From the NCBI RefSeq assembly GCF_031851795.1, contig NZ_CP134696.1, forward strand, positions 7,474,911-7,538,910: a DNA stretch of 64,000 nt, in the 5' to 3' direction. Numbering within the stretch: position 1 is the first letter of the stretch; each line of letters starts with the position of its first letter. The position numbers and the translations under genes were made by a program. The DNA is from Pontibacter sp. G13. GTDB taxonomy: Bacteria; Bacteroidota; Bacteroidia; J057. The notes beneath the pieces were generated by a model, which saw only the letters and a program-made list of their open reading frames with translations, made no database searches and was not told the DNA's origin. Shown in pieces: positions 24,782 to 34,453 of this stretch.

Positions 24782-26341
24782 CTATTCCACTTGTCGCGAC
24801 TTTGGTACATTGATCCACGATACGATGAGGTCCTCGTGGTGCTGGTAAGCTCGATAGGACGGTAAATGGCGGATGCCCTCCTCGATCGGGGAAATGGTTG
24901 TCCCGTCAGCTCGATAATGTACCCAGATCTGTACCGGGGTTTCCGAACTCCATGACGCCGCATCTTCCACTTGTTCCCAAGGGAGAAAGCTGGCTCCTGC
25001 CCATTCTGCGATTCTAAGATTGGCCTGCGAACAAAACACTTGGGGCAAATGATCTTTCTGATGGGTTTCCACGAGTTCCAAAGCCCAAAGCTCCGTAAGG
25101 TCGCTTCGATGATGTGGGGTAATGGTTTGAGGGGAAAAGTCCAAGATCACCCCTAGTGGAATATTCACCGCCACTACGACAATCCACAGGACCCGTGCCC
25201 AACTTTTGGGATTGACGTAGGCTTGAAACCCCAACCAGATCACCAAAAGGAAAAGGAAGGGTGCATAGTATCTCGTTTCCATGACGAATGTCCAGTATCC
25301 GATCCAGTTCCAATGCTCGGGGGGATGCTTCAGGGAAAGCCATCCAAGCATTCCACAAATGAGGGCCAATGTGGAAAGGGAAATCCATTCCAGTCGATTG
25401 GCCACTGGATGGAATCTGCGAACCGCACCGACAGTCAGCGTAAGAAGGAGCCAAAAGGAGAGAATATGGGTGAATATTTTTAATGCCAACCAACCTTGAT
25501 GGTGATGCGATTTGAGGGCCAATTCATGCGGAATTCCGTGATAGAGTAGGGCCTTGGCGGGAAAGGTATCCCAATGGAGGAGGTTGCTCCAGAACCAATG
25601 GCGGGTTTGGGTCTGGATGTAGGAGTCTTCATAGCCGCTCGGACCGAGGGTAAGTGCCATGATCAATGCTGAGAGCAGTGCCAATGGGATCCATTCGCGC
25701 CATTTGCTCTGACCAAACCACGGACCGAAGCAGATTGGAACCAATAGAAGCAACGGCCAAAAACTATATTTCACCCATCCGGAAAATGCAAAACAGGCAA
25801 GCGCCAAGAGCCATCTGAGCCAATGGTGGGGCTTTTCCATGCTTTCAAGCAAAAGCGATACGCCCAACAGAAAGCTTCCCAATGCCAATCTCCCCGGAGC
25901 CGCGAGATAGTGAAGGGGCGCAGGGGAAAAGATGAGAAACACCCAAAGCCAGATACTCCGCCATCGACACCACTTCATCCTCCAGACGATTTTGCCCACC
26001 CCGGCAACAATCAGGAAAATGGAAAACAGATCGATCCATCCCATGGCGGATTTAGGACTGCCCTGTAGGTGCGCCAACCATCCTGCGATCATGCCATATC
26101 CTCTTGCAAACGAATATTCTGTGTGCCAATAAGTAGATGCAAGGTCCTCTGGATGAGCGTATAGCGTGGCAAATGCTCCATGTTCCCAATAGTGCATGCC
26201 TGCCGCTAGCTGGACTTGGGTATCTACATAGAGATTGGGAAAAATCCATACGTGATGGAGCATGGCCATCATCGTGATGAAAGCCATCAACACCACTGGA
26301 AGAAAGGGCGCATTGAGCCAATTTGGATTCCTATGTAGCAT
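24782..26341 (-). CDS. Polytopic membrane protein, possible GT-C type glycosyltransferase
   Basis: 519 residues with about eleven hydrophobic segments and a soluble C-terminal part. An acidic residue in the first long loop (NLYVDTQVQLAAGMHYW) fits GT-C lipid-linked-sugar transferases, but overall similarity is only architectural. No signal peptide, no polysaccharide genes nearby. An alternative is an unclassified membrane protein. Confidence 0.5.
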   Translation of the reverse strand: MLHRNPNWLNAPFLPVVLMAFITMMAMLHHVWIFPNLYVDTQVQLAAGMHYWEHGAFATLYAHPEDLASTYWHTEYSFARGYGMIAGWLAHLQGSPKSAMGWIDLFSIFLIVAGVGKIVWRMKWCRWRSIWLWVFLIFSPAPLHYLAAPGRLALGSFLLGVSLLLESMEKPHHWLRWLLALACFAFSGWVKYSFWPLLLLVPICFGPWFGQSKWREWIPLALLSALIMALTLGPSGYEDSYIQTQTRHWFWSNLLHWDTFPAKALLYHGIPHELALKSHHHQGWLALKIFTHILSFWLLLTLTVGAVRRFHPVANRLEWISLSTLALICGMLGWLSLKHPPEHWNWIGYWTFVMETRYYAPFLFLLVIWLGFQAYVNPKSWARVLWIVVVAVNIPLGVILDFSPQTITPHHRSDLTELWALELVETHQKDHLPQVFCSQANLRIAEWAGASFLPWEQVEDAASWSSETPVQIWVHYRADGTTISPIEEGIRHLPSYRAYQHHEDLIVSWINVPKSRQVE

Positions 26342-26503
26342 GAATCGAGGGCGAATATAGCCATCCTTCAGATGGGTTTCTTACTCATGTTATGATTTAT
26401 ATTTAGGTGAACCATTCCAAGATGAAGATTGATTTATCTTCGGGTAATACGCAGAAACGAATATTGTTTTTCGTGTTGTTTTAACTTCGGATATTCGTAC
26501 GGC

Positions 26504-27367
26504 ATGAGATTCCACAACCCACCTATCGTTTTGAAGTTTTGGCTTGCTCTGATGTTGATCGCTACCACCTTTCCCCTTCAAGGGCAGGACATAGGACCGT
26601 CCCGATCCATGGAAAACCCGCAGGAAGCTGCCGAGGTTATTCCTTTGATGGTTCATCTCAATACTTCTTTGCAGGATGCGTGGGAATTTAATGGTCGGGT
26701 GGAAATCGGTCGTACCACTTGGCGCAGTGAGACTGGGGAGGATGCCTATGAGCTCGTGGTCCCCGGCACGATGCTTGAACCGGAGTACGCGATGGATTTT
26801 GATAAACTGACGCCCCCGCCGGTTCCATTGGCCAGTTATACAGCCAAGCGGGAAGCTGCCAAGGTCCGGCTAGATTGGACGACAGGTTGGGTGGAGTCGG
26901 TCGTGGAGTATCAGGTGCAAAGAAGTCTCAATGGGCTAGACTGGAAGCGTATTGGAGCGGTAAATGTCCTTGAAGAGCGCCAAACCCTCCGTCATTTCTC
27001 ATATTATGACAATCATCCAAAATCTGGAGACAATCATTATCGTTTAGTACAAATCAGGGCTGACGGAACGCGCCATTTTGGAGATGAATTGATTGTCCAG
27101 ATGCTGGAAGGCGGACATCACGTGACCTATATGTATCCACATCCTTCCATTTTCGGCGCATCGATCGACTTGATTTTGGATACTCAGGCTCGTGTCAACA
27201 TTCGGATTTCGGATGATGCGGATCGACGGATTGCGGATATTTTCTCGAAGCTCACCAGTATTGGCAAGCACACCATAGAAATTGATATGGATCGCCTTCC
27301 TCGGGGTACTTATTACTGCGATATCGAGGTAAACGGACAATGGTGCCGTAGATCTTTCACAAAATGA
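26504..27367 (+). CDS. Secreted protein with degenerate T9SS-type C-terminal domain
   Basis: 287 residues from ATG 26504 (an upstream start at 26429 is not needed). Signal peptide FWLALMLIATTFPLQGQ, then an FN3-like region (VRLDWTTGWVESVVEYQVQRSLNGLDWKRI is typical of such domains, about residues 125-205), and an end (MYPHPSIFGASIDL, then RLPRGTYYCDIEVNG) shaped like a T9SS type A sorting domain without the consensus NP. Divergently transcribed from the membrane protein. Function unknown. Confidence 0.65.
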   Translation: MRFHNPPIVLKFWLALMLIATTFPLQGQDIGPSRSMENPQEAAEVIPLMVHLNTSLQDAWEFNGRVEIGRTTWRSETGEDAYELVVPGTMLEPEYAMDFDKLTPPPVPLASYTAKREAAKVRLDWTTGWVESVVEYQVQRSLNGLDWKRIGAVNVLEERQTLRHFSYYDNHPKSGDNHYRLVQIRADGTRHFGDELIVQMLEGGHHVTYMYPHPSIFGASIDLILDTQARVNIRISDDADRRIADIFSKLTSIGKHTIEIDMDRLPRGTYYCDIEVNGQWCRRSFTK

Positions 27368-27419
27368 ATTATGTGCAAACCCCTTTTTCTCCCGCCAGAT
27401 TGGGTTATGGAAAAGGTAA

Positions 27420-27457
27420 GGGGCTGAACTCAATGCCAGAGTCAGCCCCCTTTTTTT
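27420..27457 (+). terminator. Terminator between convergent genes
   Basis: GGGGCTGA (27420-27427) pairs with TCAGCCCC (27442-27449), 14-nt loop, then a run of seven T. It serves the plus-strand gene ending at 27367. Confidence 0.75.
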
Positions 27458-27474
27458 GGGTTACGCCGAAGTGA

Positions 27475-28335
27475 TTATTCTTGATCCAAGATCGCAAATA
27501 AGGCTTCCAGCTGTGGTTTCAGGATGATTTCGGTTCTTCGGTTGCGATCACGACCTTCTCGTGAGTCATTTCCTGCAATTGGATGGTATTTGCTTCGACC
27601 GCTAGGAATCAACCGCTCGGGAGCCACTTTGCCGCCCCACACCAAGATTCGAACGACTGTGGTAGCGCGCAGCACAGATAGATCCCAATTGTCCTTGATC
27701 TTGCCTGACTTGATGGGCACATCGTCGGTATGGCCCTCAATCATGACTTGAATGTCTGGGTTTCGATTCAGAACCTCGGCCACCCGGATCAGTGCGGATC
27801 GACCTTTGGGATTGACTTCGATACTCCCAGAACCAAATAGCAAATCATCGGACAGGGAAACGTATATATTCCCCTCTCGCTGGGAAACCGTCAATTCATC
27901 GGATTCGAAGGCCGTCAACGCATCCTGAACTTTTTGATATAGGAGATTGGCTAAGGAATCCTTTTGGCGAATCATGGTATTGAGCTCGCGAAGCCTTGCC
28001 TCACGGTCCCTCAATTCCTGTTCCTTGGCATTGAGTGCGGCTACCTTCTCCTGTAGTTCCTGGTTGGTCATGGCCAATTCTTCGGAAGAAGTGGTTTGCA
28101 ATTGCTGGTATTCGGAAAGCATGTTGCGGAGATCAACGCCCAAGGAGGCGGTATCTCCGGTGAGATTCCGGATTTGCTCCTGTGCCATAATCAGTTCCTG
28201 AGAACGGACTTGGCGGAGAGAGTCTTGGATAGCGCCCTGTTTCAAGGCTTCTGTATATTTCTTCTTGGAGACGCAGCCATTGAGGGTCAGCGCCATGCCA
28301 ATCAGCAGCATGCTGTAGGCGAAAATTCGGTTCAT
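27475..28335 (-). CDS. OmpA/MotB-family peptidoglycan-associated lipoprotein
   Basis: 286 residues. Lipobox LTLNGCVSKKKY, a coiled coil (about 30-140, many Glu, Gln and Leu), and an OmpA-C/MotB domain (about 150-270) with the peptidoglycan-binding motif MIEGHTDDVPIKSGKIKDNWDLSVLRA and NRRTEIIL. Such proteins tether the outer membrane to peptidoglycan. Flagellar or Tol partners do not adjoin it, so it is probably structural. Confidence 0.87.
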   Translation of the reverse strand: MNRIFAYSMLLIGMALTLNGCVSKKKYTEALKQGAIQDSLRQVRSQELIMAQEQIRNLTGDTASLGVDLRNMLSEYQQLQTTSSEELAMTNQELQEKVAALNAKEQELRDREARLRELNTMIRQKDSLANLLYQKVQDALTAFESDELTVSQREGNIYVSLSDDLLFGSGSIEVNPKGRSALIRVAEVLNRNPDIQVMIEGHTDDVPIKSGKIKDNWDLSVLRATTVVRILVWGGKVAPERLIPSGRSKYHPIAGNDSREGRDRNRRTEIILKPQLEALFAILDQE

Positions 28336-28435
28336 GGATTAATCGGAGTTAGCAGGTGAAAAACATCGGGTGTTTCCATATTTCAATTAATAGAAAATCA
28401 ATAGACATACAAATGATATTGTGTCAATAAAAAAT

Positions 28436-28448
28436 ATAACACTGTTAT
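28436..28448. promoter_or_regulatory. Palindromic operator-like site, copy 1
   Basis: ATAACACTGTTAT, a perfect palindrome around a central C, within the context AATATAACACTGTTATGGGG. Copies at 28719 and 29811. The 28336-28729 stretch holds this site, a parS-like sequence, the 12-bp palindrome at 28684-28695 (CTTGTTAACAAG) and copy 2, but no gene. Confidence 0.65.
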
Positions 28449-28487
28449 GGGGTGTTGTGGATCTCTTCCTTGATCGGGTAGGGTAGA

Positions 28488-28503
28488 TGTTCCACGCGGA
28501 ACG
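28488..28503. other. parS-like sequence
   Basis: TGTTCCACGCGGAACG matches the ParB-binding consensus TGTTCCACGTGGAACA at 14 of 16 positions. parA/parB are not in the window. It may be a chance palindrome. Confidence 0.3.
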
Positions 28504-28718
28504 TATGTGGCTGCAAATCAGTGATTTATGTGTTGGATTTGCTGTTTGGGCTTCATTTTCAGGTCATTAGGTCGGATATTCAGGAGCATCGATTCATCGT
28601 GATTGGGCATCACGGCTAAACTTTTTCGCAAGTTGGGTGGTTCGGTTCTGGTTAAGGAGGTAAAGGAAGCTGTTGATAGCGCGCTTGTTAACAAGTGATT
28701 AAATTGTATATATAAAAT

Positions 28719-28731
28719 ATAACACTGTTAT
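28719..28731. promoter_or_regulatory. Palindromic operator-like site, copy 2, overlapping the start codon
   Basis: ATAACACTGTTAT with the ATG of the ArsO-like gene starting at 28730, so a bound protein would block transcription or initiation. A 23-bp context (ATAAAATATAACACTGTTAnGGG) is shared with copy 3 at 29804-29826. Confidence 0.7.
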
Positions 28732-29836
28732 GGGAAAGGTCGAGATTCGACATGAGACTGATATTGCGGTGATAGGCGGGGGGCAAAGCGGATTGGCTTT
28801 GGGATATTATCTCAGGAGGCTGGATCATGAATTTCTGATTTTGGATGCAGGGTCAAAATCAGGAGGTGCATGGAACTACACTTGGGATTCACTCAAGCTA
28901 TTCTCTCCGGCATTTGCGAGTTCGCTTCCAGGTCGAATTATGCCGGGTGGCCAGAACCATTATCCCAACCGAGGAGAGGTCCTTGACTATCTGGCGGATT
29001 ATGAGACAAAATATACCCTGCCGATCAAACGGCCCGTCAAGGTGCGGAATGTCCATCGGGTAGGAGAGGGCTTTGACCTGACGACATCTCTGGGGCTGGT
29101 GCGGGCAAAGGCAGTCATTTCCGCCACAGGAACTTGGACTTCACCATACATACCCACCATTCCCGGACAAAATCTTTATGGCGGTACTCAGCTTCATTCT
29201 GCCGCATATCGCCGAGCAGATCCCTATCAGGGAAAACATGTGTTGGTAGTGGGGGAAGGGAACTCTGGCGCACAGATCTGCGCAGATCTCATCGGGGTAG
29301 CTGAGTCGGTCCAATGGGCTTGCCTCAATGAGCCTACATTTTTGCCACCAGAAATGGATGGTCGATACCTATTCGAAGCTGCCACTCGGAAATACACGGG
29401 ACAGTCAGACAGGACTGGGGTGAATGCCCTCCAGTCTGTGGTACAAGTGGCTCCAGTGAGGGAAGCACTCGAAAATGGCACGCTCCCAAATCCAATGCCC
29501 GCAATTAAGCTCATGGAGCGCCAGATGGTCATTTTGGAGGATGGAAGCACGCTCGCACCCGAAGTAGTGATCTGGTGTACAGGATTCAAACCGGCGATTG
29601 AGCACTTGGCAGAATTACTTGGCCCCGAACCCAATCCCCGCAATTGGGACATCGACGGCACAAAGGTGACGGAGGTGCCCGGCCTTTGGATGGTTGGATA
29701 TGGAAATTGGACAGGGTATGCTTCCGCTACTTTGATTGGCGTGGGGAGAACCGCTAGGCGAACAGCCAAAGAAGTCGATGAATATCTTGGTGAATTTGGA
29801 CAAATAAAATATAACACTGTTAAGGGGAATTTTTGA
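28730..29836 (+). CDS. ArsO-like NAD(P)H-dependent flavin monooxygenase
   Basis: 368 residues. FAD-binding GGGQSG (about 16-21), GGAWNYTWDSLKLFSPA, NADPH-binding GEGNSGAQ (about 178-185) and EPTFLPPEMDGRYLFE are characteristic of the ArsO branch of flavin-containing monooxygenases, often found in arsenic-resistance loci. No arsR, arsB or arsM adjoins it, so the substrate is unproven. The coding region begins within one copy and ends within another copy of a 23-bp repeated context carrying an ATAACACTGTTAT palindrome, which gives it the look of a self-contained cassette and probably repressor control. Confidence 0.8.
   Translation: MGKVEIRHETDIAVIGGGQSGLALGYYLRRLDHEFLILDAGSKSGGAWNYTWDSLKLFSPAFASSLPGRIMPGGQNHYPNRGEVLDYLADYETKYTLPIKRPVKVRNVHRVGEGFDLTTSLGLVRAKAVISATGTWTSPYIPTIPGQNLYGGTQLHSAAYRRADPYQGKHVLVVGEGNSGAQICADLIGVAESVQWACLNEPTFLPPEMDGRYLFEAATRKYTGQSDRTGVNALQSVVQVAPVREALENGTLPNPMPAIKLMERQMVILEDGSTLAPEVVIWCTGFKPAIEHLAELLGPEPNPRNWDIDGTKVTEVPGLWMVGYGNWTGYASATLIGVGRTARRTAKEVDEYLGEFGQIKYNTVKGNF
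29811..29823. promoter_or_regulatory. Palindromic operator-like site, copy 3, inside the 3' end of the ArsO-like gene
   Basis: ATAACACTGTTAA differs from copies 1 and 2 at the last base. It encodes the residues YNTVKG near the C-terminus. It may be the 3' edge of a repeat-flanked insert. Confidence 0.6.
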
Positions 29837-29932
29837 GGTTATCACTGATTTCAGGGGTTATTTGACTGGGATTCTGGGGAAGATTTGACGATGTGGTAGT
29901 TAGGAGTCATATATCCAATCTTCAAAATCCTC

Positions 29933-32900
29933 ATGCTTCGTCGACTCGCCATTTTCGCTGGCTGGATCTTGGCCGTTCTCACTGGGATCATTCTCCTTGC
30001 AGTGGGACTTTTTTACATGAATCGGGCGCTCATCCTCGATAGGCTTATCGAAATCGCCAACAAACTCCAACCGGGAGAAGTAGTCGTCAGCGGTCTGGAT
30101 ATCTCGCCATTTTCGCATTTTCCAAGGGTCTCTCTCCTGATGCAAGGGGTATCCTATTATGAGCATCCCCTTGAAAAACAGACCGAAGGCGAACAACCCA
30201 TCTGTCAGATCCAAAAACTATATGCCGCCTTCAATGTCACCGACCTCATCCAGGGGAAAGTGAATGTGGCGGAATTTTCGTTGGATACGGCCTTTCTGCA
30301 CCTCATCAGGTATCCTGATTCTTCCATCAATCTGTACAACGCTATCGGATTTGATCCCTTGGACACCACGGTTGTAGATACCGTGGTGCCCGATTCCATG
30401 AAGCCCCCTATGGAGATCGTCTTGGAGAAGCTCGCCATCAACCACGTGGTCATCCAATCTGAAAACCTAGTTCGGAATGAACACGCGGCACTTCGAATCG
30501 ACTATTTGGAAAGCTCCTTCCGGCGGCAAAACCTCATCACATTGGCACACGTCAAAAGCGCCCTGACCCTACTGGGAATCAAGCGAGGAGAGCGGACGCT
30601 CGTGAATGAAAAGCCCATCAAGCTCGCTGCGGACGTATTTCTCGATCAGCAGACCAAGATATTTACCTTGAAAAAAGCCTTTCTGGACATTTTTCAGGCA
30701 CGGCTCCTAGTCGATGGCCATTTTAGGGCTCCTTGCGATGGGGAACTAGCCTTGAACTTTAAGGCTGAAAAAGAAGACTTGGGACTCTTGAGTCTATTTT
30801 CCAACGGCTGGATGCAGGCTGGGGACACGCTGGTTCAAAAGGGAAAACTGTATTTGGAAGGGCAGATCAACGGGCCCACCAAGGATACCCTCCCATTTGT
30901 AGAAATCGCCTTTGGGGGAAGGGACATTGCCCTCAAATCCAAAGGGGTAGCTGGCGAACTCTCAGAAGGTCGTTTCAATGGGTATTTCACGACGGGCATG
31001 GTCACTGGGAGAACTGATGGGTATTTTAGATTGGATTCCATTCACATGAAAACCACCAAGGGGAAACTGGATGGACAAGTTTTACTCTCGAATTTTCAAG
31101 ATCCTCAGCTGGTGGTCGACATTTCAGGTGCAGTGGCGCTTTCTGCATTCAGTCAGCTCCTTAATCAAAAAAGATCGCATTTCAGCAAGCTCGGAGGCTG
31201 GATTTCCTGCAAAGGACACCTTTCCACTAAATTATCCAAAGAGAAAAGACGCCCCAAACTAGGAGAAACACGGGCAGAGATTTCCCTCGATCTTCACGAT
31301 TTGGCAATCGCATCCCATCAGTACAAAGGCGAACTCAAGATCCCTCAAGGCAAACTATACCTCTACGGACCCCACTTGGGAGTCAAGGATTTGAAGCTCG
31401 AAACCGAGGCCAGTGATCTGACAATTTCTGCGAATGTCCAGTATCTGCTCAAACATCTATTGGGCAGAGACACAGAACTCAACATCCAAGCCCAAGCAGA
31501 GAGTGAACAGTTCCAACTGCGAATGTTGAGGCGTTTGGATTCCAGCTACCAACATGCCAACGGGGTCATTTCAGGATTTGCCTTGGACTTCCAGGCAACC
31601 ACCAATTCTCGAGGAATCAGGCAAAGGAAACCGATTCCATTTGGCACCTACATCATCAAGCGATTCACTGGGGATCTGAACACCTACAACACGTTGGAGG
31701 AATTGGTGGGTACCCTCAAAGTCACAGAGGATTTGCTCCAACTTCAGGACTTTTCCGTCAAGTTAGGTCAAAGCAATCTGCGTGGTACAGCCAGCTGGCG
31801 CAATTATGCCGCGATGTCTGTGGATGCGCCCCAACCCATCACCGTCAGTATGGATTTGAGGTCGGAATCTATGCGGATCGAAGACCTCTTTACTTTTCAT
31901 GGGAAATTGCTGGTAGATGAGGCCTTCCGACCTGGGAAACTGGCCAATTTCAGGCTGACAGGCTCTGTGGAGACAAGCAACACTGCTTTGAGAAAGGAGG
32001 ATTTCATTCCCGAAGGACGCATCAAGATCAAATACCTTCGCTGGGACCTTGTGGGTACTCCGTTGAGATTTAGGGATTTCAAGGCCGATATTGGTCACAC
32101 CTTCAACCGATTGGACATTCACCAGTTGAAAGGGCGAATAGGCACCAGCGATTTTGACATTATCGCTCAACTGAAGAATTTCCGGAAGGAAACACGGAAG
32201 GATCTAGCTGGTTCCATGAAGGTAACTGCGAATAGGCTCAATTTCAATGAATGGCTATTCCTCCAAGTTCCCGGCTCCAATCAAGCCGAAGACCCGGAAT
32301 CGGGAATGACCTTTGATCCATACAGTCGAAATTTTCCTTCCTTGTCAATGGAAGCCAATATTGGCCAAATTGACTATGGCAAGGCACACATCAGGAAGTT
32401 TAGAGGAAAGGTAGAAGTGACGCCTGATAAAGAGTTGATTTTGACAGATATAGGAACTGATCTCGCAGGGGGAAGAGTGTCATTTGATGGGAGGCTCAAA
32501 TGGCTATCGGCGGGAAAATTGGCTTTTAGTTCGACCGCAAGGGCTAGGCGGGTAGACCTTCGAAAATTCAAGATGAACCTCGAATATGATGGCAAGCCCA
32601 TCAAGATTTCCAATCATGTTCAGGGAATCGTGGCAGCAACGATCACTTCGAAAACCATGATGTCTGCCGATTTCACAATCGACCTTGGACAGACAGAGGC
32701 AGAAATCGACGCCTTGATTTTGAAGGGGACGCTAAAAGATTTTGGACCGCTGGAAGCCATGTCCAAGTATTTCAGCAACAAGGACTTGACAACCGTGAGG
32801 TTTGATAGCCTAGACAATACATTGAAGCTGCACAACCGCAAGCTACTGATCCCACGAATGGACATCAATTCCACTTTGGGGCATATATACCTCCGAGGCG

Positions 32901-33226
32901 AGCAGGGGTTGGATATGAACATGGGCTATGTCGTCGAAGTTCCCTTCAAACTGGTCAAAGGGGTAGGGTGGAATATGCTGACAGGGAGGAAGAAAAAGGA
33001 CCAAGATCCAGATGAGATCGAATATGATGAAGGCGGTAAATATGTGGCGATTCGGATAGTTGGCACGCCCTCGGATTACGATGTAAAACTCGGCAAGGGA
33101 AAAGAAGTGCGCAGGGCGGATAAGGCCAAGAAAAAAGCCGTCAAACAAGAAGAGAAGGATCAAAAGAAGGCTGCCAAGGCCCAACGGAAGGCAGAACGAA
33201 AGGCCGCCAAAAAGTCGAAGCATTGA
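29933..33226 (+). CDS. AsmA-like envelope protein
   Basis: 1097 residues. One N-terminal membrane segment (FAGWILAVLTGIILLAVGLFY), then a very long beta-rich body of AsmA/DUF3971 type, AsmA-like C-terminal region around 820-1000, and a strongly basic end from about residue 1055 (Lys/Arg/Ala-rich, coiled or disordered). AsmA-like proteins bridge the periplasm and are implicated in lipid transport to the outer membrane. The lysine-rich tail is unusual. Followed after 90 bp by ychF on the same strand. Confidence 0.8.
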   Translation: MLRRLAIFAGWILAVLTGIILLAVGLFYMNRALILDRLIEIANKLQPGEVVVSGLDISPFSHFPRVSLLMQGVSYYEHPLEKQTEGEQPICQIQKLYAAFNVTDLIQGKVNVAEFSLDTAFLHLIRYPDSSINLYNAIGFDPLDTTVVDTVVPDSMKPPMEIVLEKLAINHVVIQSENLVRNEHAALRIDYLESSFRRQNLITLAHVKSALTLLGIKRGERTLVNEKPIKLAADVFLDQQTKIFTLKKAFLDIFQARLLVDGHFRAPCDGELALNFKAEKEDLGLLSLFSNGWMQAGDTLVQKGKLYLEGQINGPTKDTLPFVEIAFGGRDIALKSKGVAGELSEGRFNGYFTTGMVTGRTDGYFRLDSIHMKTTKGKLDGQVLLSNFQDPQLVVDISGAVALSAFSQLLNQKRSHFSKLGGWISCKGHLSTKLSKEKRRPKLGETRAEISLDLHDLAIASHQYKGELKIPQGKLYLYGPHLGVKDLKLETEASDLTISANVQYLLKHLLGRDTELNIQAQAESEQFQLRMLRRLDSSYQHANGVISGFALDFQATTNSRGIRQRKPIPFGTYIIKRFTGDLNTYNTLEELVGTLKVTEDLLQLQDFSVKLGQSNLRGTASWRNYAAMSVDAPQPITVSMDLRSESMRIEDLFTFHGKLLVDEAFRPGKLANFRLTGSVETSNTALRKEDFIPEGRIKIKYLRWDLVGTPLRFRDFKADIGHTFNRLDIHQLKGRIGTSDFDIIAQLKNFRKETRKDLAGSMKVTANRLNFNEWLFLQVPGSNQAEDPESGMTFDPYSRNFPSLSMEANIGQIDYGKAHIRKFRGKVEVTPDKELILTDIGTDLAGGRVSFDGRLKWLSAGKLAFSSTARARRVDLRKFKMNLEYDGKPIKISNHVQGIVAATITSKTMMSADFTIDLGQTEAEIDALILKGTLKDFGPLEAMSKYFSNKDLTTVRFDSLDNTLKLHNRKLLIPRMDINSTLGHIYLRGEQGLDMNMGYVVEVPFKLVKGVGWNMLTGRKKKDQDPDEIEYDEGGKYVAIRIVGTPSDYDVKLGKGKEVRRADKAKKKAVKQEEKDQKKAAKAQRKAERKAAKKSKH

Positions 33227-33316
33227 ATGGATAATCTCCTGCGAGGACCATACCACTTGATGGATTCTTTTTGTAGCTTTGCCCCCTGATTGAGGAATTG
33301 CTTCAAACAAACGATT

Positions 33317-34420
33317 ATGAGTTTCAAGTGTGGCATCGTCGGGTTGCCGAATGTAGGTAAGTCTACCTTGTTCAATTCCCTTTCCAGTGCGAAAGCGGAA
33401 TCTGCTAACTATCCCTTCTGTACCATTGAGCCCAATGTGGGGATGATCCCTGTTCCAGATCCGAGACTGGACAAAATCACGGAATTGATTCAACCTAAGC
33501 AGACGGTTCCTACAGTCGTTCAGATTGTGGATATCGCCGGTTTGGTCAAGGGAGCGAGCAAAGGGGAAGGATTGGGCAACAAATTCCTCAGCAACATCCG
33601 AGAGTGTGAAGCCATTCTCCATATTTTGCGCTGCTTCGATGATGACAACATCGTCCACGTGGAAAACAGTGTAGATCCGATCCGCGACAAGGAGATCATC
33701 GATACTGAGCTCCAACTCAAAGACTTGGAATTGCTCGAGCGCAAGCTTGATCGCACCAAAAAGCTCACCAAAGGGGGCAACAAAGAGGCCATGAAGCAGG
33801 TGGAAACCATTAAGCGCTTCATCGAACACGTTGAGCAAGGGCTGAATGTCCGCTCGATGGATGCATCTCCTGAGGAGTTCGAGGTCGTTGCTGATCTGGG
33901 ATTGCTGACTGCCAAGAAGGTCCTCTACATTTGCAACGTTGGAGAGGATTCATTGCCTGAGGGAGAAGGAAATGCGCACGTGGAAGCTGTGAAGGCGATG
34001 ACTGAGGAAGAAAATGCTTCTTACTTGGTGATTTCTGCTGGTTTTGAGGCAACGCTTTCTGAGTTTGAGGATCTGGAAGAACGCGACGAGTTCCTACAGG
34101 AATACAACTTGAAGGAGCCGGGCTTGAATAAGCTGATCCGTGCGGCCTATAATCTGCTGGGACTTCAGACCTATTTCACTGCAGGTGAAAAAGAGGTTCG
34201 CGCTTGGACCATCAAAAAAGGATTCTTGGCGCCTCAAGCAGCTGGGGTTATTCACACAGACTTCGAAAAAGGATTTATCCGTGCCGAGGTGATGAAATAC
34301 AATGACCTTCTGGAATACAAATCCGAGCAAGCCGTCAAAGAGGCTGGAAAACTTGGCGTTGAAGGAAAAGAATATGTTGTGGAAGATGGCGACATCATGC
34401 ACTTCCGCTTCAATGTATAG
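33317..34420 (+). CDS. ychF: YchF/Ola1-family redox-regulated ATPase
   Basis: 367 residues from ATG 33317, matching the family length. G1 motif GLPNVGKSTLFN, G3 DIAGLVKGASKGEGLGN, C-terminal TGS domain (FTAGEKEVRAWTIKKGFLAPQAAGVIHTDFEKGFI). YchF binds ribosomes and hydrolyses ATP in preference to GTP. First of a plus-strand run ychF, rhodanese, thioesterase, yihY with gaps of 33, 5 and 57 bp. Confidence 0.95.
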   Translation: MSFKCGIVGLPNVGKSTLFNSLSSAKAESANYPFCTIEPNVGMIPVPDPRLDKITELIQPKQTVPTVVQIVDIAGLVKGASKGEGLGNKFLSNIRECEAILHILRCFDDDNIVHVENSVDPIRDKEIIDTELQLKDLELLERKLDRTKKLTKGGNKEAMKQVETIKRFIEHVEQGLNVRSMDASPEEFEVVADLGLLTAKKVLYICNVGEDSLPEGEGNAHVEAVKAMTEEENASYLVISAGFEATLSEFEDLEERDEFLQEYNLKEPGLNKLIRAAYNLLGLQTYFTAGEKEVRAWTIKKGFLAPQAAGVIHTDFEKGFIRAEVMKYNDLLEYKSEQAVKEAGKLGVEGKEYVVEDGDIMHFRFNV

Positions 34421-34453
34421 ATTAGAATCTCAAACCTGACCTATTTCGCTGAT

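Noticed and set aside
28684..28695. CTTGTTAACAAG palindrome as a further operator.
   Set aside because: A single 12-bp palindrome with no second copy; may be chance in A+T-rich sequence.
33257..33281. Promoter for ychF with TAGCTTTG.
   Set aside because: The -7 element fits, but the nearest TTG is only 14 nt upstream instead of 19, so I do not list it.
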